Origin: Cryobacterium levicorallinum
Lineage (GTDB): Bacteria > Actinomycetota > Actinomycetes > Actinomycetales > Microbacteriaceae
Direction of reading: 5' to 3'
Length of the DNA: 64,000 nucleotides
Assembly (NCBI RefSeq): GCF_004402405.1
Contig: NZ_SOFE01000014.1
Span: forward strand, 124,001-188,000
The notes under the pieces were generated by a model. It saw nothing but the letters and a program-made list of their open reading frames with translations, was not told where the DNA came from and ran no database searches. A program made the translations under genes and the position numbers. Below are positions 45,649 through 54,730 of the stretch, one piece after another; the first letter of the stretch is position 1, and each line of letters begins with the position of its first letter.

Positions 45649-46995
45649 CTACTTCTGCTTGTCGCCCGCGGTCTGGGCGATGACTTGGCCCTTATCCAGG
45701 GCCTCCTCCACGGTGGTCCGTCCGGCGATGGCATCAGCCACCAGCTGGGCGACCTGGTTTCCCACGTCCTGGAACTCTGGAATCGTCACGTACTGGATTC
45801 CGACCCACGGCTGCGGGTTGAGTCCTGGCTGCTCCGGATTGACCGCATTCATGACGTCGAGCGTGATCGGGGCAAAGGCGGCAGCGGCTTCCTCGTATTC
45901 GGGGATCGAGTAGGTCGACGTGCGCGCTCCCGGGGGAACCCGGGTCCAACCGAGGGTCGTTCCGACTAGCTGCTGGTACTCCTTGCTCGTGGCCCACTTG
46001 ACGAAGGTGGTCGCGGCTTCGGCGTTCTTAGTGGTCTTGGGAACGGCGAGGTTCCAGGACCAGAGCCAGCCCGATTCTTCTGTCTTGTAGACGGGAGCGT
46101 GGGTGTAGGCCATTTTGCCGGCAACGGCCGAAGTCTCGGGGTCCTCGAGGATCGACGCGGCTACCGATGCGTCGTACCACATGGCGACCTTGCCGGACTG
46201 GAGCTGGTTGAGGCACTCGGTGAAGCTGTTCGACACGGGGTCGGGCTCGCCAGCCGCCGCGAGCAGGTCGACGTAGAAGTTCACGCCTTCGACGAACTCG
46301 GGCGAGTTCACCTGCGCGTTCCAGTCTTCGTCGTACCACGCGCCACCGAAGGTCTGCACGACGGTGGTCAGCGGTGCGAACAGGTCACCCCAACCGGGCT
46401 TGCCGCGCAGGCAGATGCCCGCAACGTCCGGCGTGTTGAGCGCTTTGGCTGCCATCGCGACTTCCTGCCAAGTGGGGTGGTCGCTGATCGTGATTCCGGC
46501 CGCGTCGGTCATTTCCTTGTTGTACATCAGGATCGACGATTCACCGTAGAAGGGAACGGCATACTGCTTGCCGTCGACGGTGAGTGCGGTGCGTACCGCC
46601 GGCAGGGTGTCGTCGACATCGTAGGTGGGATCGTCGGCGAGGGCCGAGGTGAGGTCGGTGAGCCAGCCCTGGGCGCCCCACTGCGGCACCTCGTAGGCCC
46701 CGACCGTGACAATGTCGTACTGGCCGGCCCCGGAGGCCACGTCGGCGGTGACGGCGGCCCGCAAGTCGCCCTCTTCCATCTGCACGAAGTTGACGTTGAT
46801 GCCGGGGTTGTCCTCTTCGAACGTTCCCTTGAGCTGTTCCATGTCCTTCATCTGCGGGTTGTTCACCGTGGCGAGGGTGAGGGTGACGTCTCCCGACGCC
46901 GCTCCGCCCCCGCCGGCACCGGTACAGCCCGTGAGCGCGAAGGCGATCACGATGAGCCCCGCCCCCAGCGTGATCGCACGTTTCTTTCCAAGCAT
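45649..46995 (-). CDS. Polyol-binding lipoprotein of an ABC transporter (SmoE-like)
   Basis: A 448-residue CUT1 solute-binding protein with a lipobox (ALTGCTGAGG) near residue 24. The pattern VTVGAYEVPQWGAQGWLTDL and PFYGESSILMYNKEMTDAAG is typical of sorbitol/mannitol-binding proteins. It is the first gene of the operon. ATG 46995 has an AAAGGAG ribosome site; the frame is open further upstream. The neighbouring dehydrogenases support a polyol substrate. Confidence 0.93.
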   Translation of the reverse strand: MLGKKRAITLGAGLIVIAFALTGCTGAGGGGAASGDVTLTLATVNNPQMKDMEQLKGTFEEDNPGINVNFVQMEEGDLRAAVTADVASGAGQYDIVTVGAYEVPQWGAQGWLTDLTSALADDPTYDVDDTLPAVRTALTVDGKQYAVPFYGESSILMYNKEMTDAAGITISDHPTWQEVAMAAKALNTPDVAGICLRGKPGWGDLFAPLTTVVQTFGGAWYDEDWNAQVNSPEFVEGVNFYVDLLAAAGEPDPVSNSFTECLNQLQSGKVAMWYDASVAASILEDPETSAVAGKMAYTHAPVYKTEESGWLWSWNLAVPKTTKNAEAATTFVKWATSKEYQQLVGTTLGWTRVPPGARTSTYSIPEYEEAAAAFAPITLDVMNAVNPEQPGLNPQPWVGIQYVTIPEFQDVGNQVAQLVADAIAGRTTVEEALDKGQVIAQTAGDKQK

Positions 46996-47221
46996 TGGAA
47001 CTCCTTTGTCGTCGTTGCTTTTGCTGTGTGCGGGGGCGGGTGGGTAGAAATCCACCGCTCCGTCCGGAGCGTTCCCGCCGTCATCCGATTCTTGAAGTTA
47101 CCCGAATTCGTTCGCGCCCTCCTAGTCCGCGCAGAGTACGATTCTGATACTTTCTTTCCAAGGGATGCTGCGGCTACGCTGTATTATCCGCATCCGCTTG
47201 ACTGGTCTGATCGGAGTTGTG

Positions 47222-48232
47222 ATGAAAGCGTTACCCACGGACGAAACGCGACCCGTGGCCATGGCGGCCCGGTTCCTCGAACGACCCGCGACGCGCGAGG
47301 TGATCCGACACCTGCCGAGCGAATCTTTTCGCTGGCTGGAACACGATTACCCGAGCGAAATCGCGCGCTGGAACTACCACCCCGAGTACGAACTACACCT
47401 CATTCGGCACGGCACGGGCAGCTACATCATTGGCGACCAGGTTGGCCCGTTTGGGCCCGGTCAGGTGGCGCTCATCGGGCCGGGGGTTCCGCACGATTGG
47501 ATGAGCGACCTGCAGACCGACGAGGTGGTCTACAACCGCGACGTCGTGCTGCAGTTCACCGGCGAATGGTTCGAAAGGTGCGCGAGCACGTTGCCCGAAC
47601 TCAATCCAGTGCGGGCGCTCCTGGAGTCCTCGGGCCGGGGCATTATCTTCACCGGTTCGACGGCAGCGCGTGCGGCCGCCGAGCTCGAACTCATAGGCAC
47701 CGCGCAGGGCGCCCGCAAGGTCTCCTACGTGTTCGCCGTGCTGGCGACCCTGGCGGAAGCACCGGTCGACGAGAAGGCCTTTGTCGCCCGGGAGTGGTTC
47801 TCCACGGCCGGTCAGGGCGACGGCAGACTCGCCGTCGAGGCTGGGCTGGCCTACATCTTCGACAATCTGTCAACCCGCATTCGCATGTCCGACGCCGCCC
47901 GGCTGGCCCACATGTCGGAGCCGACGTTTTCAAAGTACTTCAAGAAGTCGAGCGGGCTGACTTTCAGCGCCATGGTGAAGAAGTTGCGCATCGCGAATGC
48001 CTGCCGATTGCTGGCCCAGACCGACGACTCGATCGCCTCGGTGTCTCTCGGAGTTGGCTATTCCAACCTGGCCAACTTCAATCGACAGTTCCACACCGAG
48101 GTGGGAATGACTCCGAGCCGCTATCGGCGACTGGATACCGCTGAACGCCCGGCAGGACAGACCCCCAGTCTCGACCTCAAGACCCAGCGACCACCGTCGG
48201 TACTCGAGTCCACGGCGGGCATCCCGGTCTAG
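47222..48232 (+). CDS. AraC-family transcriptional regulator of the polyol operon
   Basis: A 336-residue regulator. The N-terminal cupin-like domain (WNYHPEYELHLIRHGTGSYIIGD) senses the effector, and the C-terminal AraC double helix-turn-helix runs from about residue 215 (RMSDAARLAHMSEPTFSKYFKKSSGLTFS) to SVSLGVGYSNLANFNRQFHTEVGMTPSRYR. It is divergent from the binding-protein gene and probably activates the operon when the polyol is present. ATG 47222 has a GGAG ribosome site. The 12-base sequence TTTCTTTCCAAG occurs at 46981 and at 47151 in the divergent region; it is a weak candidate for a binding repeat. Confidence 0.92.
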   Translation: MKALPTDETRPVAMAARFLERPATREVIRHLPSESFRWLEHDYPSEIARWNYHPEYELHLIRHGTGSYIIGDQVGPFGPGQVALIGPGVPHDWMSDLQTDEVVYNRDVVLQFTGEWFERCASTLPELNPVRALLESSGRGIIFTGSTAARAAAELELIGTAQGARKVSYVFAVLATLAEAPVDEKAFVAREWFSTAGQGDGRLAVEAGLAYIFDNLSTRIRMSDAARLAHMSEPTFSKYFKKSSGLTFSAMVKKLRIANACRLLAQTDDSIASVSLGVGYSNLANFNRQFHTEVGMTPSRYRRLDTAERPAGQTPSLDLKTQRPPSVLESTAGIPV

Positions 48233-48274
48233 GACTGTTGGGCTGGGCGTGCCACGTGACGCGCCAGCGTGCGG

Positions 48275-48544
48275 TCAGTGGCCGTTCTGCTCATCAAGGT
48301 CGGTCTGCTCCGACGCGTTCGGCTTCATGCCGAGAACGAGCATCGCAATCACCACGAGAGCCACGATGAAGGTCACGCCGAAACCGATCGCCGAAAGTAT
48401 CAGGTCGCGGGTGGTCAATAGAATCGTGCCTGCGATGAACAGGCCCATCAGGCCGGAAATACCGAGCAGCTCGGCTGGTTTCAGCCGATCGGACCGGCTC
48501 GGCTGGTGCGCGGGATTGGGCATACCGGGAGTCTTCTTGGCCAT
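48275..48544 (-). CDS. Small membrane protein, hypothetical
   Basis: An 89-residue protein with a hydrophilic basic start and two hydrophobic segments (GISGLMGLFIAGTILL and GFGVTFIVALVVIAMLVLG), ending in an acidic tail with a terminal histidine (DEQNGH). The frame is open far upstream because it overlaps the next gene's shadow. ATG 48544 is chosen for its position 26 bases after the DUF308 gene, probably in the same transcript. Function unknown. Confidence 0.75.
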   Translation of the reverse strand: MAKKTPGMPNPAHQPSRSDRLKPAELLGISGLMGLFIAGTILLTTRDLILSAIGFGVTFIVALVVIAMLVLGMKPNASEQTDLDEQNGH

Positions 48545-48570
48545 TTTTTTTCTGGGGACGCGTTTTGAAG

Positions 48571-49167
48571 TCACAGGGAATCCGAATCGTTGGGGACGGG
48601 AACGCCGCGGCGCTGCCGCGGGGAATCCCACTTGAGGGAGAGCCCGGCAATGGGCAGGAAAACTGCGAGAAAGACCAGATAGGCCCCGAACAGCCCGACC
48701 GACACGACGGGGTTGGGCGGAAGCAGGAGGAACAGTAGCGCGAGGATGGCGGTGCCGATGCCGGTGAACAGCCAGTCCTTCGCGGGTAGTGCTCGCTTGC
48801 GCACGCGAATACCTGCATAGATCTCCAGGAACCCCGTGACGGCTCCCCAGACGCTCACCACGAACAGGAAAAACCCGTGCCCGCCGGCGTGAAAGGCGAG
48901 GGCCACTCCGCCGGCGACCATGCTCACGATGCCACTGATCAGGAACAGGCTGCGGTCGGTAGCGACGGTCAGGGTGCGAGGTCCCGACAGAATGAGCCAG
49001 AGTCCGCTCGCGAGGGCGAATGCGCCGAACGTGATCACACCGAACTCGGCGGAGTGATCGCCATTGAAGGTAATGATCGCGGCCGGAATCAACGCGATCA
49101 GGGCGCGCCCGAAGGGCACGCGCCAGTACCCGGGACCGACGTTTGATGGCGCCTGGACCTTCGCCAC
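48571..49167 (-). CDS. DUF308/HdeD-like membrane protein
   Basis: A 198-residue protein with six hydrophobic segments in pairs, including GVALAFHAGGHGFFLFVVSVWGAVTGFLEI and WLFTGIGTAILALLFLLLP, the pattern of HdeD-like (DUF308) proteins linked to acid or general stress. Two in-frame GTG codons are possible. GTG 49167 is preferred because AAGAGG stands six bases before it. The protein is followed by the 89-residue gene. Confidence 0.82.
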   Translation of the reverse strand: MAKVQAPSNVGPGYWRVPFGRALIALIPAAIITFNGDHSAEFGVITFGAFALASGLWLILSGPRTLTVATDRSLFLISGIVSMVAGGVALAFHAGGHGFFLFVVSVWGAVTGFLEIYAGIRVRKRALPAKDWLFTGIGTAILALLFLLLPPNPVVSVGLFGAYLVFLAVFLPIAGLSLKWDSPRQRRGVPVPNDSDSL

Positions 49168-49267
49168 GCACGACCTCTTTCGTTGCACAATTTTGTCCCC
49201 CTCAGTCTACGCGGCGAGGTGGTCGCGGGGCTGCGAGCGCGCTGCGTGCGGGGCTGCGTAGGGGAGG

Positions 49268-50704
49268 CTACCCGCCGGCGACCATGTCGGCGAACCGGGA
49301 GTAGTGGCCGTGGAAGGCGACCGTGACGGTACGGGTGGGCCCGTTACGGTGTTTGGCGACGATGAGGTCGGCCTCGCCGGCCCGCGGGTTGTCTTTCTCG
49401 TACGCGCTCTCGCGGTGCAGCAGGATGACCATATCGGCGTCCTGCTCGAGCGAACCCGATTCTCGAAGGTCGGAGATGGCCGGCATCTTGTCGGCGCGCT
49501 GCTCCGGACCACGGTTGAGCTGGGACAGCGCGATCACGGGAACCTGCAGTTCTTTGGCGAGCAGCTTAAGCGCGCGCGAGAATTCACTGACCTCCTGCTG
49601 ACGTGATTCGACCTTCTTACCGCTCGTCATGAGCTGCAGGTAGTCAATGATGACCATCTTGAGCCCCACCCGTTGCTTGAGACGGCGACACTTGGCCCGA
49701 ATCTCGACCAGAGTCATGTTCGGGCTGTCGTCAATGTACAGCGGCGCATCGTTGATGCGACCACGGGTGGACGCGATCGTGGTCCAGTCGCGGGCCTCGA
49801 CAGTTCCCTTGCGCATGCTCTGCAGGGGAACGGATGCCTCGGCTGCGAGCAGACGCATCGCAATTTCACTGCGCCCCATTTCGAGGGAGAAGAAGATGCT
49901 GGGCATGTTGTTGTGGATCGAAGCCGAGCGCGCGAAGTCGAGTGCGAGGGTGGACTTTCCCAGTGCCGGACGGGCCGCGACGATGATGAGCTGGCCGCCG
50001 TGGAATCCGTTGGTGAGTTCGTCCAGGTCAGCGAAGCCGGTCGGTACGCCGCTCATCTGGCCGTCTTTGAGCTTGGCCGCCTCGATCTCCTCGATGGCGG
50101 CGGTGACGGCATCGGTCAGTGGAACGTAGTCTTCGGTTTCGGTGCCGCCGGTGACCGAGTAAATTTCGGCCTGGGCGGTGTTGACGAGGTCGAGCACCTC
50201 ACCCTCGCCGGCGTAGCCCATTTGGGCAATGCGGGTACCAGCCTCGACCAGGCGGCGCAGCAGGGCACGCTCAGCCACGATCGTGGAGTAGAAGCCGGCA
50301 TTCGCTGCCGTGGGCACGAGGCTTGTGAGGGTGTGCAGGTAGTCGGCACCACCGGCCCGCGACAGCTCTCCGAGTTTGGTGAGCTCGTCGGTGACCGTGA
50401 TGACGTCGGTGGGCTCACCCTGCGCGTAGAGCGAGAGAATGGCATCGAAGATGATCTCGTGCTTGGGAATGTAGAAGTCCCCGCCGCGCACGGTCTCGAC
50501 GACATCGGCAACGGCGTCTTTACTGAGCATCATGCCACCGAGGGCGCTCTGCTCGGCCAGCAGGTCGTGTGGCAGGGCACGCTCCGACTTCCAGGCTTCA
50601 GCGGGCCGCTCGCCTCGATTTTGGTCGACTGCGCCGCCGCGGACTGACGAAGCGTACTCGTTTGACGCTGGCTGGTTGGCCAGGCCCAGGTGAGCGATCG
50701 ACAC
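49268..50704 (-). CDS. dnaB: Replicative DNA helicase DnaB
   Basis: A 478-residue DnaB. The N-terminal primase-interacting domain (LLAEQSALGGMMLSKDAV) is followed by the RecA-like ring domain with Walker A IIVAARPALGKSTLALDFAR, Walker B VIIDYLQLM, and the arginine-finger region near VIALSQLNRGPEQR. No intein is present. GTG 50704 (read as MSIAHLG) has an AAAGAGG ribosome site; an upstream in-frame extension to 50914 lacks family similarity. The region before it is AT-rich and contains DnaA boxes. Confidence 0.96.
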   Translation of the reverse strand: MSIAHLGLANQPASNEYASSVRGGAVDQNRGERPAEAWKSERALPHDLLAEQSALGGMMLSKDAVADVVETVRGGDFYIPKHEIIFDAILSLYAQGEPTDVITVTDELTKLGELSRAGGADYLHTLTSLVPTAANAGFYSTIVAERALLRRLVEAGTRIAQMGYAGEGEVLDLVNTAQAEIYSVTGGTETEDYVPLTDAVTAAIEEIEAAKLKDGQMSGVPTGFADLDELTNGFHGGQLIIVAARPALGKSTLALDFARSASIHNNMPSIFFSLEMGRSEIAMRLLAAEASVPLQSMRKGTVEARDWTTIASTRGRINDAPLYIDDSPNMTLVEIRAKCRRLKQRVGLKMVIIDYLQLMTSGKKVESRQQEVSEFSRALKLLAKELQVPVIALSQLNRGPEQRADKMPAISDLRESGSLEQDADMVILLHRESAYEKDNPRAGEADLIVAKHRNGPTRTVTVAFHGHYSRFADMVAGG

Positions 50705-50852
50705 TCGGTACCTCTTTCTTCGTGCACTTCGGAGAATCCGTGTGCTTTCAGGTGTATCAGGACCCACCGACACGGGCCACGATGCACCAGCTTGAGCTGG
50801 AAACCGGCACTGCATCACCTTAGGTAGGTAGCAGCGCCCCCACAAACCCCCT

Positions 50853-51050
50853 TGTGGATAACTCTGTGGAGAATCTGCGCAAAAAGCCGTGGAGATTGTG
50901 CAGAACCTGTGCACTCAGTTGTGGATAAATAGTTGAACTAAGCCACATAAATAGCTTTGATCAGCAATTTCGTTGATTATCAACGCTGTGAATAAAGTAG
51001 CCTCAACCAACCGTTGAACCTTGACGAGACGAATGCTCACCTGTGCACAA
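50853..51050. promoter_or_regulatory. DnaA-box cluster upstream of dnaB
   Basis: The 465-base gap between dnaB and rplI is AT-rich for this genome. On the minus strand it has two perfect DnaA boxes TTATCCACA (50853-50861, 50920-50928) and near-matches TTCTCCACA (50865-50873), TTATTCACA (50987-50995) and TTGTGCACA (51042-51050), all in one orientation. A perfect palindrome CGTTGA-TTA-TCAACG lies at 50971-50985. The rest of the gap holds the rplI terminator and no gene. Confidence 0.75.
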
Positions 51051-51090
51051 AAGCGTTGCGTTTACCCCGACAAAATGCCTCTTAACGCCA

Positions 51091-51126
51091 CATAGCGGAG
51101 GGTTCCTTTCGGAACCCTCCGCTATG
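51091..51126 (-). terminator. Terminator after rplI
   Basis: A perfect 16-bp stem (51091-51106 with 51111-51126) with the loop TTTC, 43 bases after rplI. The U-tract is short. Confidence 0.9.
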
Positions 51127-51169
51127 GAAGAGGCAAACGTGCCGGTAACTCGCGGAACCGGCACTGACC

Positions 51170-51619
51170 TTACTTGGCTGCGACGACCACCAGGGTGATC
51201 GTGGCACTGAGCTCGTCGCGAAGACGAACCGTTGCCGTGTGCTCACCGGTCAGCTTGATCGCGGTGAGTTCAATCTTGCGCTTGTCAACCGTGCCGAGAC
51301 CGGCGGCTGCAACGGCGTTAGCCACATCCGTGGTCTTGACCGAACCGAACAGACGTCCGCCGGCGCCGGCCTTGACGACCAGGGTGACCTTGGTGTTCTC
51401 AAGCTTGACCTTGAGCGCCTCGGCCTCTTCGAAGGTGGCGTGCTCGCGCGCTGCGCGGGCTGCCTTGATCTGCTCGATCTGCTTCTCGCCACCGCGGGTC
51501 CACGCCACAGCGAAGCCCTTGGGAACGAGGTAGTTACGAGCAAACCCGTTCTTGACGTCTACGACGTCGCCGGGTGCACCGAGGCCGGAGACCTCATGCG
51601 TCAGAATCAATTTCGACAT
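51170..51619 (-). CDS. rplI: 50S ribosomal protein L9
   Basis: A 149-residue bL9. The N-terminal domain binds 23S rRNA ([23 protein letters not shown]), a long helix connects, and the C-terminal domain carries [16 protein letters not shown]. It is the last gene of rpsF-ssb-rpsR-rplI and is followed by the terminator at 51091. Confidence 0.98.
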   Translation of the reverse strand: MSKLILTHEVSGLGAPGDVVDVKNGFARNYLVPKGFAVAWTRGGEKQIEQIKAARAAREHATFEEAEALKVKLENTKVTLVVKAGAGGRLFGSVKTTDVANAVAAAGLGTVDKRKIELTAIKLTGEHTATVRLRDELSATITLVVVAAK

Positions 51620-51628
51620 TTGGTTTCC

Positions 51629-51892
51629 TTACCGGCCTGAGCCTGCGTAGGGCAGCAAAGCCATTTCGCGGGCGTTCTTGACGGCACGGGCGATGAGGCG
51701 CTGTTCCTGAACAGAAACGCCTGTAATGCGGCGGGCGCGGATCTTTCCGCGCTCGGAGATGAACTTGCGCAGGGTGGGGACATCTTTGTAATCAATGACA
51801 CCAACCCGAATCGACTTCGCGGGAGCGGCGTTCTTGCCACCCTTTGCTCCGCGAAGCGGCTTGCGGCGGTCGCCGCTCGACTTTCCAGCCAT
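51629..51892 (-). CDS. rpsR: 30S ribosomal protein S18 (zinc-independent form)
   Basis: An 87-residue bS18 with [22 protein letters not shown], a basic Gly/Lys-rich start and no CxxC pair. It forms a heterodimer with S6 in the 30S platform. It lies nine bases before rplI in the conserved operon. Confidence 0.98.
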   Translation of the reverse strand: MAGKSSGDRRKPLRGAKGGKNAAPAKSIRVGVIDYKDVPTLRKFISERGKIRARRITGVSVQEQRLIARAVKNAREMALLPYAGSGR

Positions 51893-51941
51893 GATTTCCT
51901 TACTTTCTAAAAGAAGACGTTAGCTCCGCGCGAGGCGAGGC

Positions 51942-52460
51942 TTAGAAGGGGGTCTCGTCGCTAAAGTTGCCTGGGCTGTTCCAAACGTCCCCACCGGATG
52001 CTGCGGGCGACGCAGTCTTGGCGGGTGCGCTGGGAGCCCACGGCTCATCATTGCCCTGGCCACCGGCAGCAGGAGCGCTGCTACGGGGGCCGGACGACTG
52101 CGCGCGAGTGAGGGAAGCGGTGGCGTAGCGCAGCGAAGGACCAATTTCGTCGATCTCAAGCTCCATGCTCGTGCGCTTTTCACCTTCCTTCGTCTCATAC
52201 GAACGCTGCTTGAGACGACCGGAAGCGATGACACGCGAACCCTTGGTCAGTGAACCTGCCACGTGCTCGGCGAATTCACGCCAAACGCTTGCACGCAGGA
52301 ACAGCGCGTCGCCATCTTTCCACTCGTTGGCCGCACGATCGAACGTACGCGGAGTGGAAGCGATGGTGAAGTTGGCAACCGCCAGCCCGTTCTGCGTGTA
52401 ACGCAGTTCCGGATCGCTGGTGAGGTTGCCCACCACGGTGATTACGGTCTCGCCAGCCAT
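51942..52460 (-). CDS. ssb: Single-stranded DNA-binding protein
   Basis: A 172-residue SSB. The OB fold begins [20 protein letters not shown] and continues with [14 protein letters not shown] and [21 protein letters not shown] Gly/Pro/Ala-rich linker leads to the acidic tip DETPF that binds partner proteins. It protects ssDNA during replication and repair. Three bases separate it from rpsF. Confidence 0.98.
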   Translation of the reverse strand: MAGETVITVVGNLTSDPELRYTQNGLAVANFTIASTPRTFDRAANEWKDGDALFLRASVWREFAEHVAGSLTKGSRVIASGRLKQRSYETKEGEKRTSMELEIDEIGPSLRYATASLTRAQSSGPRSSAPAAGGQGNDEPWAPSAPAKTASPAASGGDVWNSPGNFSDETPF

Positions 52461-52463
52461 GGG

Positions 52464-53072
52464 CTACTTGTCGCTTGCCTTGTCGGCAGCAGCGGCCGGA
52501 GCCGGAGCGGCCTTGGCAGCAGCAGGCTTAGCGCCAGCAACCTTCGCGGCCGGAACCGCGGTGGAGGCAGCAACAACCGGAGCAGCAGCGGCCGGAGCCT
52601 CTGCCACAACGGCCTCGGCAACGACCGGCGCGGTATCAACCTTCGGGGCAGCGGCAACCTTGGCAGCCGGTGCTGCGGCAGCTGCGGCAGCAGCGTCGGC
52701 CTTGGCAGCGATGACCTTCGGGTTGGCAGCCTTGCGGGCAGCCTTCTCGGCGGCCAGCTTGCTCGCGACGACGACCTGGGCGATGCCCTCTTCGGCGCGG
52801 AGCACCTTGGTGCGCATGACGGCCTCGGACAGCTTCAGCTGGCGGTCGAGCTCGACCGTGGCTGAGGCGTTCGCGGTGAAGTCGACAACGGCGTAAATGC
52901 CTTCGGTCTTCTTGTTGATCTCGTAAGCGAGACGACGACGACCCCAGACATCAACCTTGTCAATGGTTCCGCCATCGTTGCGAACAACGTTGAGGAACTT
53001 GTCAAGGCTGGGAGCTACGGTGCGCTCATCGATCTCGGGATCGAGGATAACCATAAGTTCGTACTGATGCAT
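52464..53072 (-). CDS. rpsF: 30S ribosomal protein S6 with long Ala-rich C-terminal extension
   Basis: A 202-residue bS6. Residues 1-95 are the normal fold ([52 protein letters not shown]). The next 105 residues are almost only Ala, Lys, Val and Pro, with basic KAAARKAA-like blocks and PAAK repeats, so the protein is about twice the usual length. The tail is probably disordered. The ATG has a full AAGGAGGTG ribosome site. It is the first gene of rpsF-ssb-rpsR-rplI. Confidence 0.95.
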   Translation of the reverse strand: MHQYELMVILDPEIDERTVAPSLDKFLNVVRNDGGTIDKVDVWGRRRLAYEINKKTEGIYAVVDFTANASATVELDRQLKLSEAVMRTKVLRAEEGIAQVVVASKLAAEKAARKAANPKVIAAKADAAAAAAAAPAAKVAAAPKVDTAPVVAEAVVAEAPAAAAPVVAASTAVPAAKVAGAKPAAAKAAPAPAAAADKASDK

Positions 53073-53220
53073 GACTAACCCACCTCCTTCGGACTAAAAC
53101 GGCTGCAGACTTTCTGCAACAGGAGGGTTGTGCATGTGCTGCCGGCGCTGGTCCGGGGAATCCGGCACGCAGGCAACCTGCCCAGACTACCGGATGTTGG
53201 CAGCTTTTGCCACTGCGCTC

Positions 53221-54651
53221 CTACCGGTTCCGCCCTGCCCACCACTCCTGCAGCCGGCGGGTGGCTTCCGCTTCGCCCAGCGGACCGTCGTCGAGTCGCT
53301 GTTCGAGCAGATACCGGTAGGCCTCGCCGACCTCACGCCCCGGCTTCAGTCCGAGCACGGCCATGATCTGCTCGCCGTCGAGGTCGGGGCGCACGGCACC
53401 GAGCTCTTCCTTCTCGTTGAGCTCGGCAATGCGGTGTTCCAGGTCGTCGTACGCGAAGCCGAGCCGGTCGGCCTTGCGCCGATTGCGTGTCGTCACGTCG
53501 GCCCTGGTCAGAATGTGCAACCGCTCCAACTGGTCACCAGCATCGCGAACATAGCGGCGAACGGCGGAGTCGGTCCAGGCGCCCTCGGTATACCCGAAGA
53601 ACCGTAGGTGCAGCTCGATTAGCCGGGACACCGCGTTGATCGTGTCATTGTCGAAGCGCAGGGCGCGCAGCCGCTTCTTGGCCAGCTTCGACCCGACCAC
53701 GTCGTGGTGGTAGAAGCTGACGACCCCGCCCGGTTCAAGTTTGCGGGTGGCCGGCTTGCCAATGTCGTGCAGCAAAGCTGCGAGCCGCACGATCAGGTCG
53801 GGTGCCTCCAGGTTGCCGCGGGATTTCTCGTAGCCCATCGCCTGCTCGAGTACCGTCAGCGTGTGCTGATAGACGTCTTTATGGTGGTGGTGTTCGTCGA
53901 TCTCCAACTGCAGGCCGGGAATCTCCGGCAGCACGATCTCAGCCAGTCCCGATTCCATCAGCACCTCGATGCCGGCGCGCGGGTCCGCTGATACGAGCAT
54001 CTTCGAGAGCTCGTCGCCGATGCGCTCGGCCGACACGATACGGATGCTGTTGCACATCTTTTCCATCGCGAGTGCCGTGTCCAGATCCAGCGTGAAACCC
54101 AGCTGGCCGGTGAATCGGGCCGCGCGCAGCATCCGTAATGGATCGTCTCCGAAGGAGACCTCCGGGGTGCTCGGGGTGCGCAGGCGCCCGGCCAGCAGGT
54201 CGTCGATGCCACCGGACGGGTCGACCAGGGTCAGCTGCGGCAGGCGCAGCGCCATGGCATTGACCGTGAAGTCCCGGCGGAGCAAGTCGGGTTCGAGGCT
54301 CGTACCGAAGACCACGTCGGGTTTGCGGGTGGTCCCGTCGTAGCTGTCGGCGCGATAGGTGGTGATTTCCACGGTTTCACCGGCCAGGCTCGCTCCGATC
54401 GTGCCGTAGGCCCGACCAATGTCCCACTGTGCCTCGGAGAGTGGTATGACGAGCGCGAGAATCTGATCCGGCGTCGCATCCGTCGTGAAGTCCAAGTCAT
54501 GCACTGGCCGATCGAGGAACGCATCTCGCACCGGACCGCCGACTAGAGCCAGCTCATGGCCGGCCGCCGCAAATGCGTTCGCCAGACGGGATACCGTGGG
54601 AGAGGCAGCCAGGTCGCCCAGTCGTGCGAGGGCTGCCGCGACGCTCTGCAT
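53221..54651 (-). CDS. cca: CCA tRNA nucleotidyltransferase
   Basis: A 476-residue class II nucleotidyltransferase. The catalytic head has LVGGPVRDAFLDRPVHDLDFTT with the GxxR and DxD motifs, followed by RRDFTVNAMALRL and an HD domain (LLHDIGKPATRK). It adds or repairs the 3' CCA of tRNAs, and the tRNA-Gly in this window lacks an encoded CCA. The ATG at 54651 has a -10 TAATAT (54658-54663) exactly six bases upstream, so it is leaderless. It is divergent from the DUF6049 gene by 79 bases. Confidence 0.95.
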   Translation of the reverse strand: MQSVAAALARLGDLAASPTVSRLANAFAAAGHELALVGGPVRDAFLDRPVHDLDFTTDATPDQILALVIPLSEAQWDIGRAYGTIGASLAGETVEITTYRADSYDGTTRKPDVVFGTSLEPDLLRRDFTVNAMALRLPQLTLVDPSGGIDDLLAGRLRTPSTPEVSFGDDPLRMLRAARFTGQLGFTLDLDTALAMEKMCNSIRIVSAERIGDELSKMLVSADPRAGIEVLMESGLAEIVLPEIPGLQLEIDEHHHHKDVYQHTLTVLEQAMGYEKSRGNLEAPDLIVRLAALLHDIGKPATRKLEPGGVVSFYHHDVVGSKLAKKRLRALRFDNDTINAVSRLIELHLRFFGYTEGAWTDSAVRRYVRDAGDQLERLHILTRADVTTRNRRKADRLGFAYDDLEHRIAELNEKEELGAVRPDLDGEQIMAVLGLKPGREVGEAYRYLLEQRLDDGPLGEAEATRRLQEWWAGRNR

Positions 54652-54730
54652 ATGCCCATATTAGTTGTCAGCGCGCGGCGCGCAGACGCGGTGCAGGTGG
54701 CTTCCGGCTGGCACGCCGTAGAATCCCCCT

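Noticed and set aside
50705-50914. N-terminal extension of dnaB by 70 codons
   Set aside because: The extension is unlike any DnaB and covers the DnaA-box region, whereas GTG 50704 has a ribosome site and the family N-terminus.
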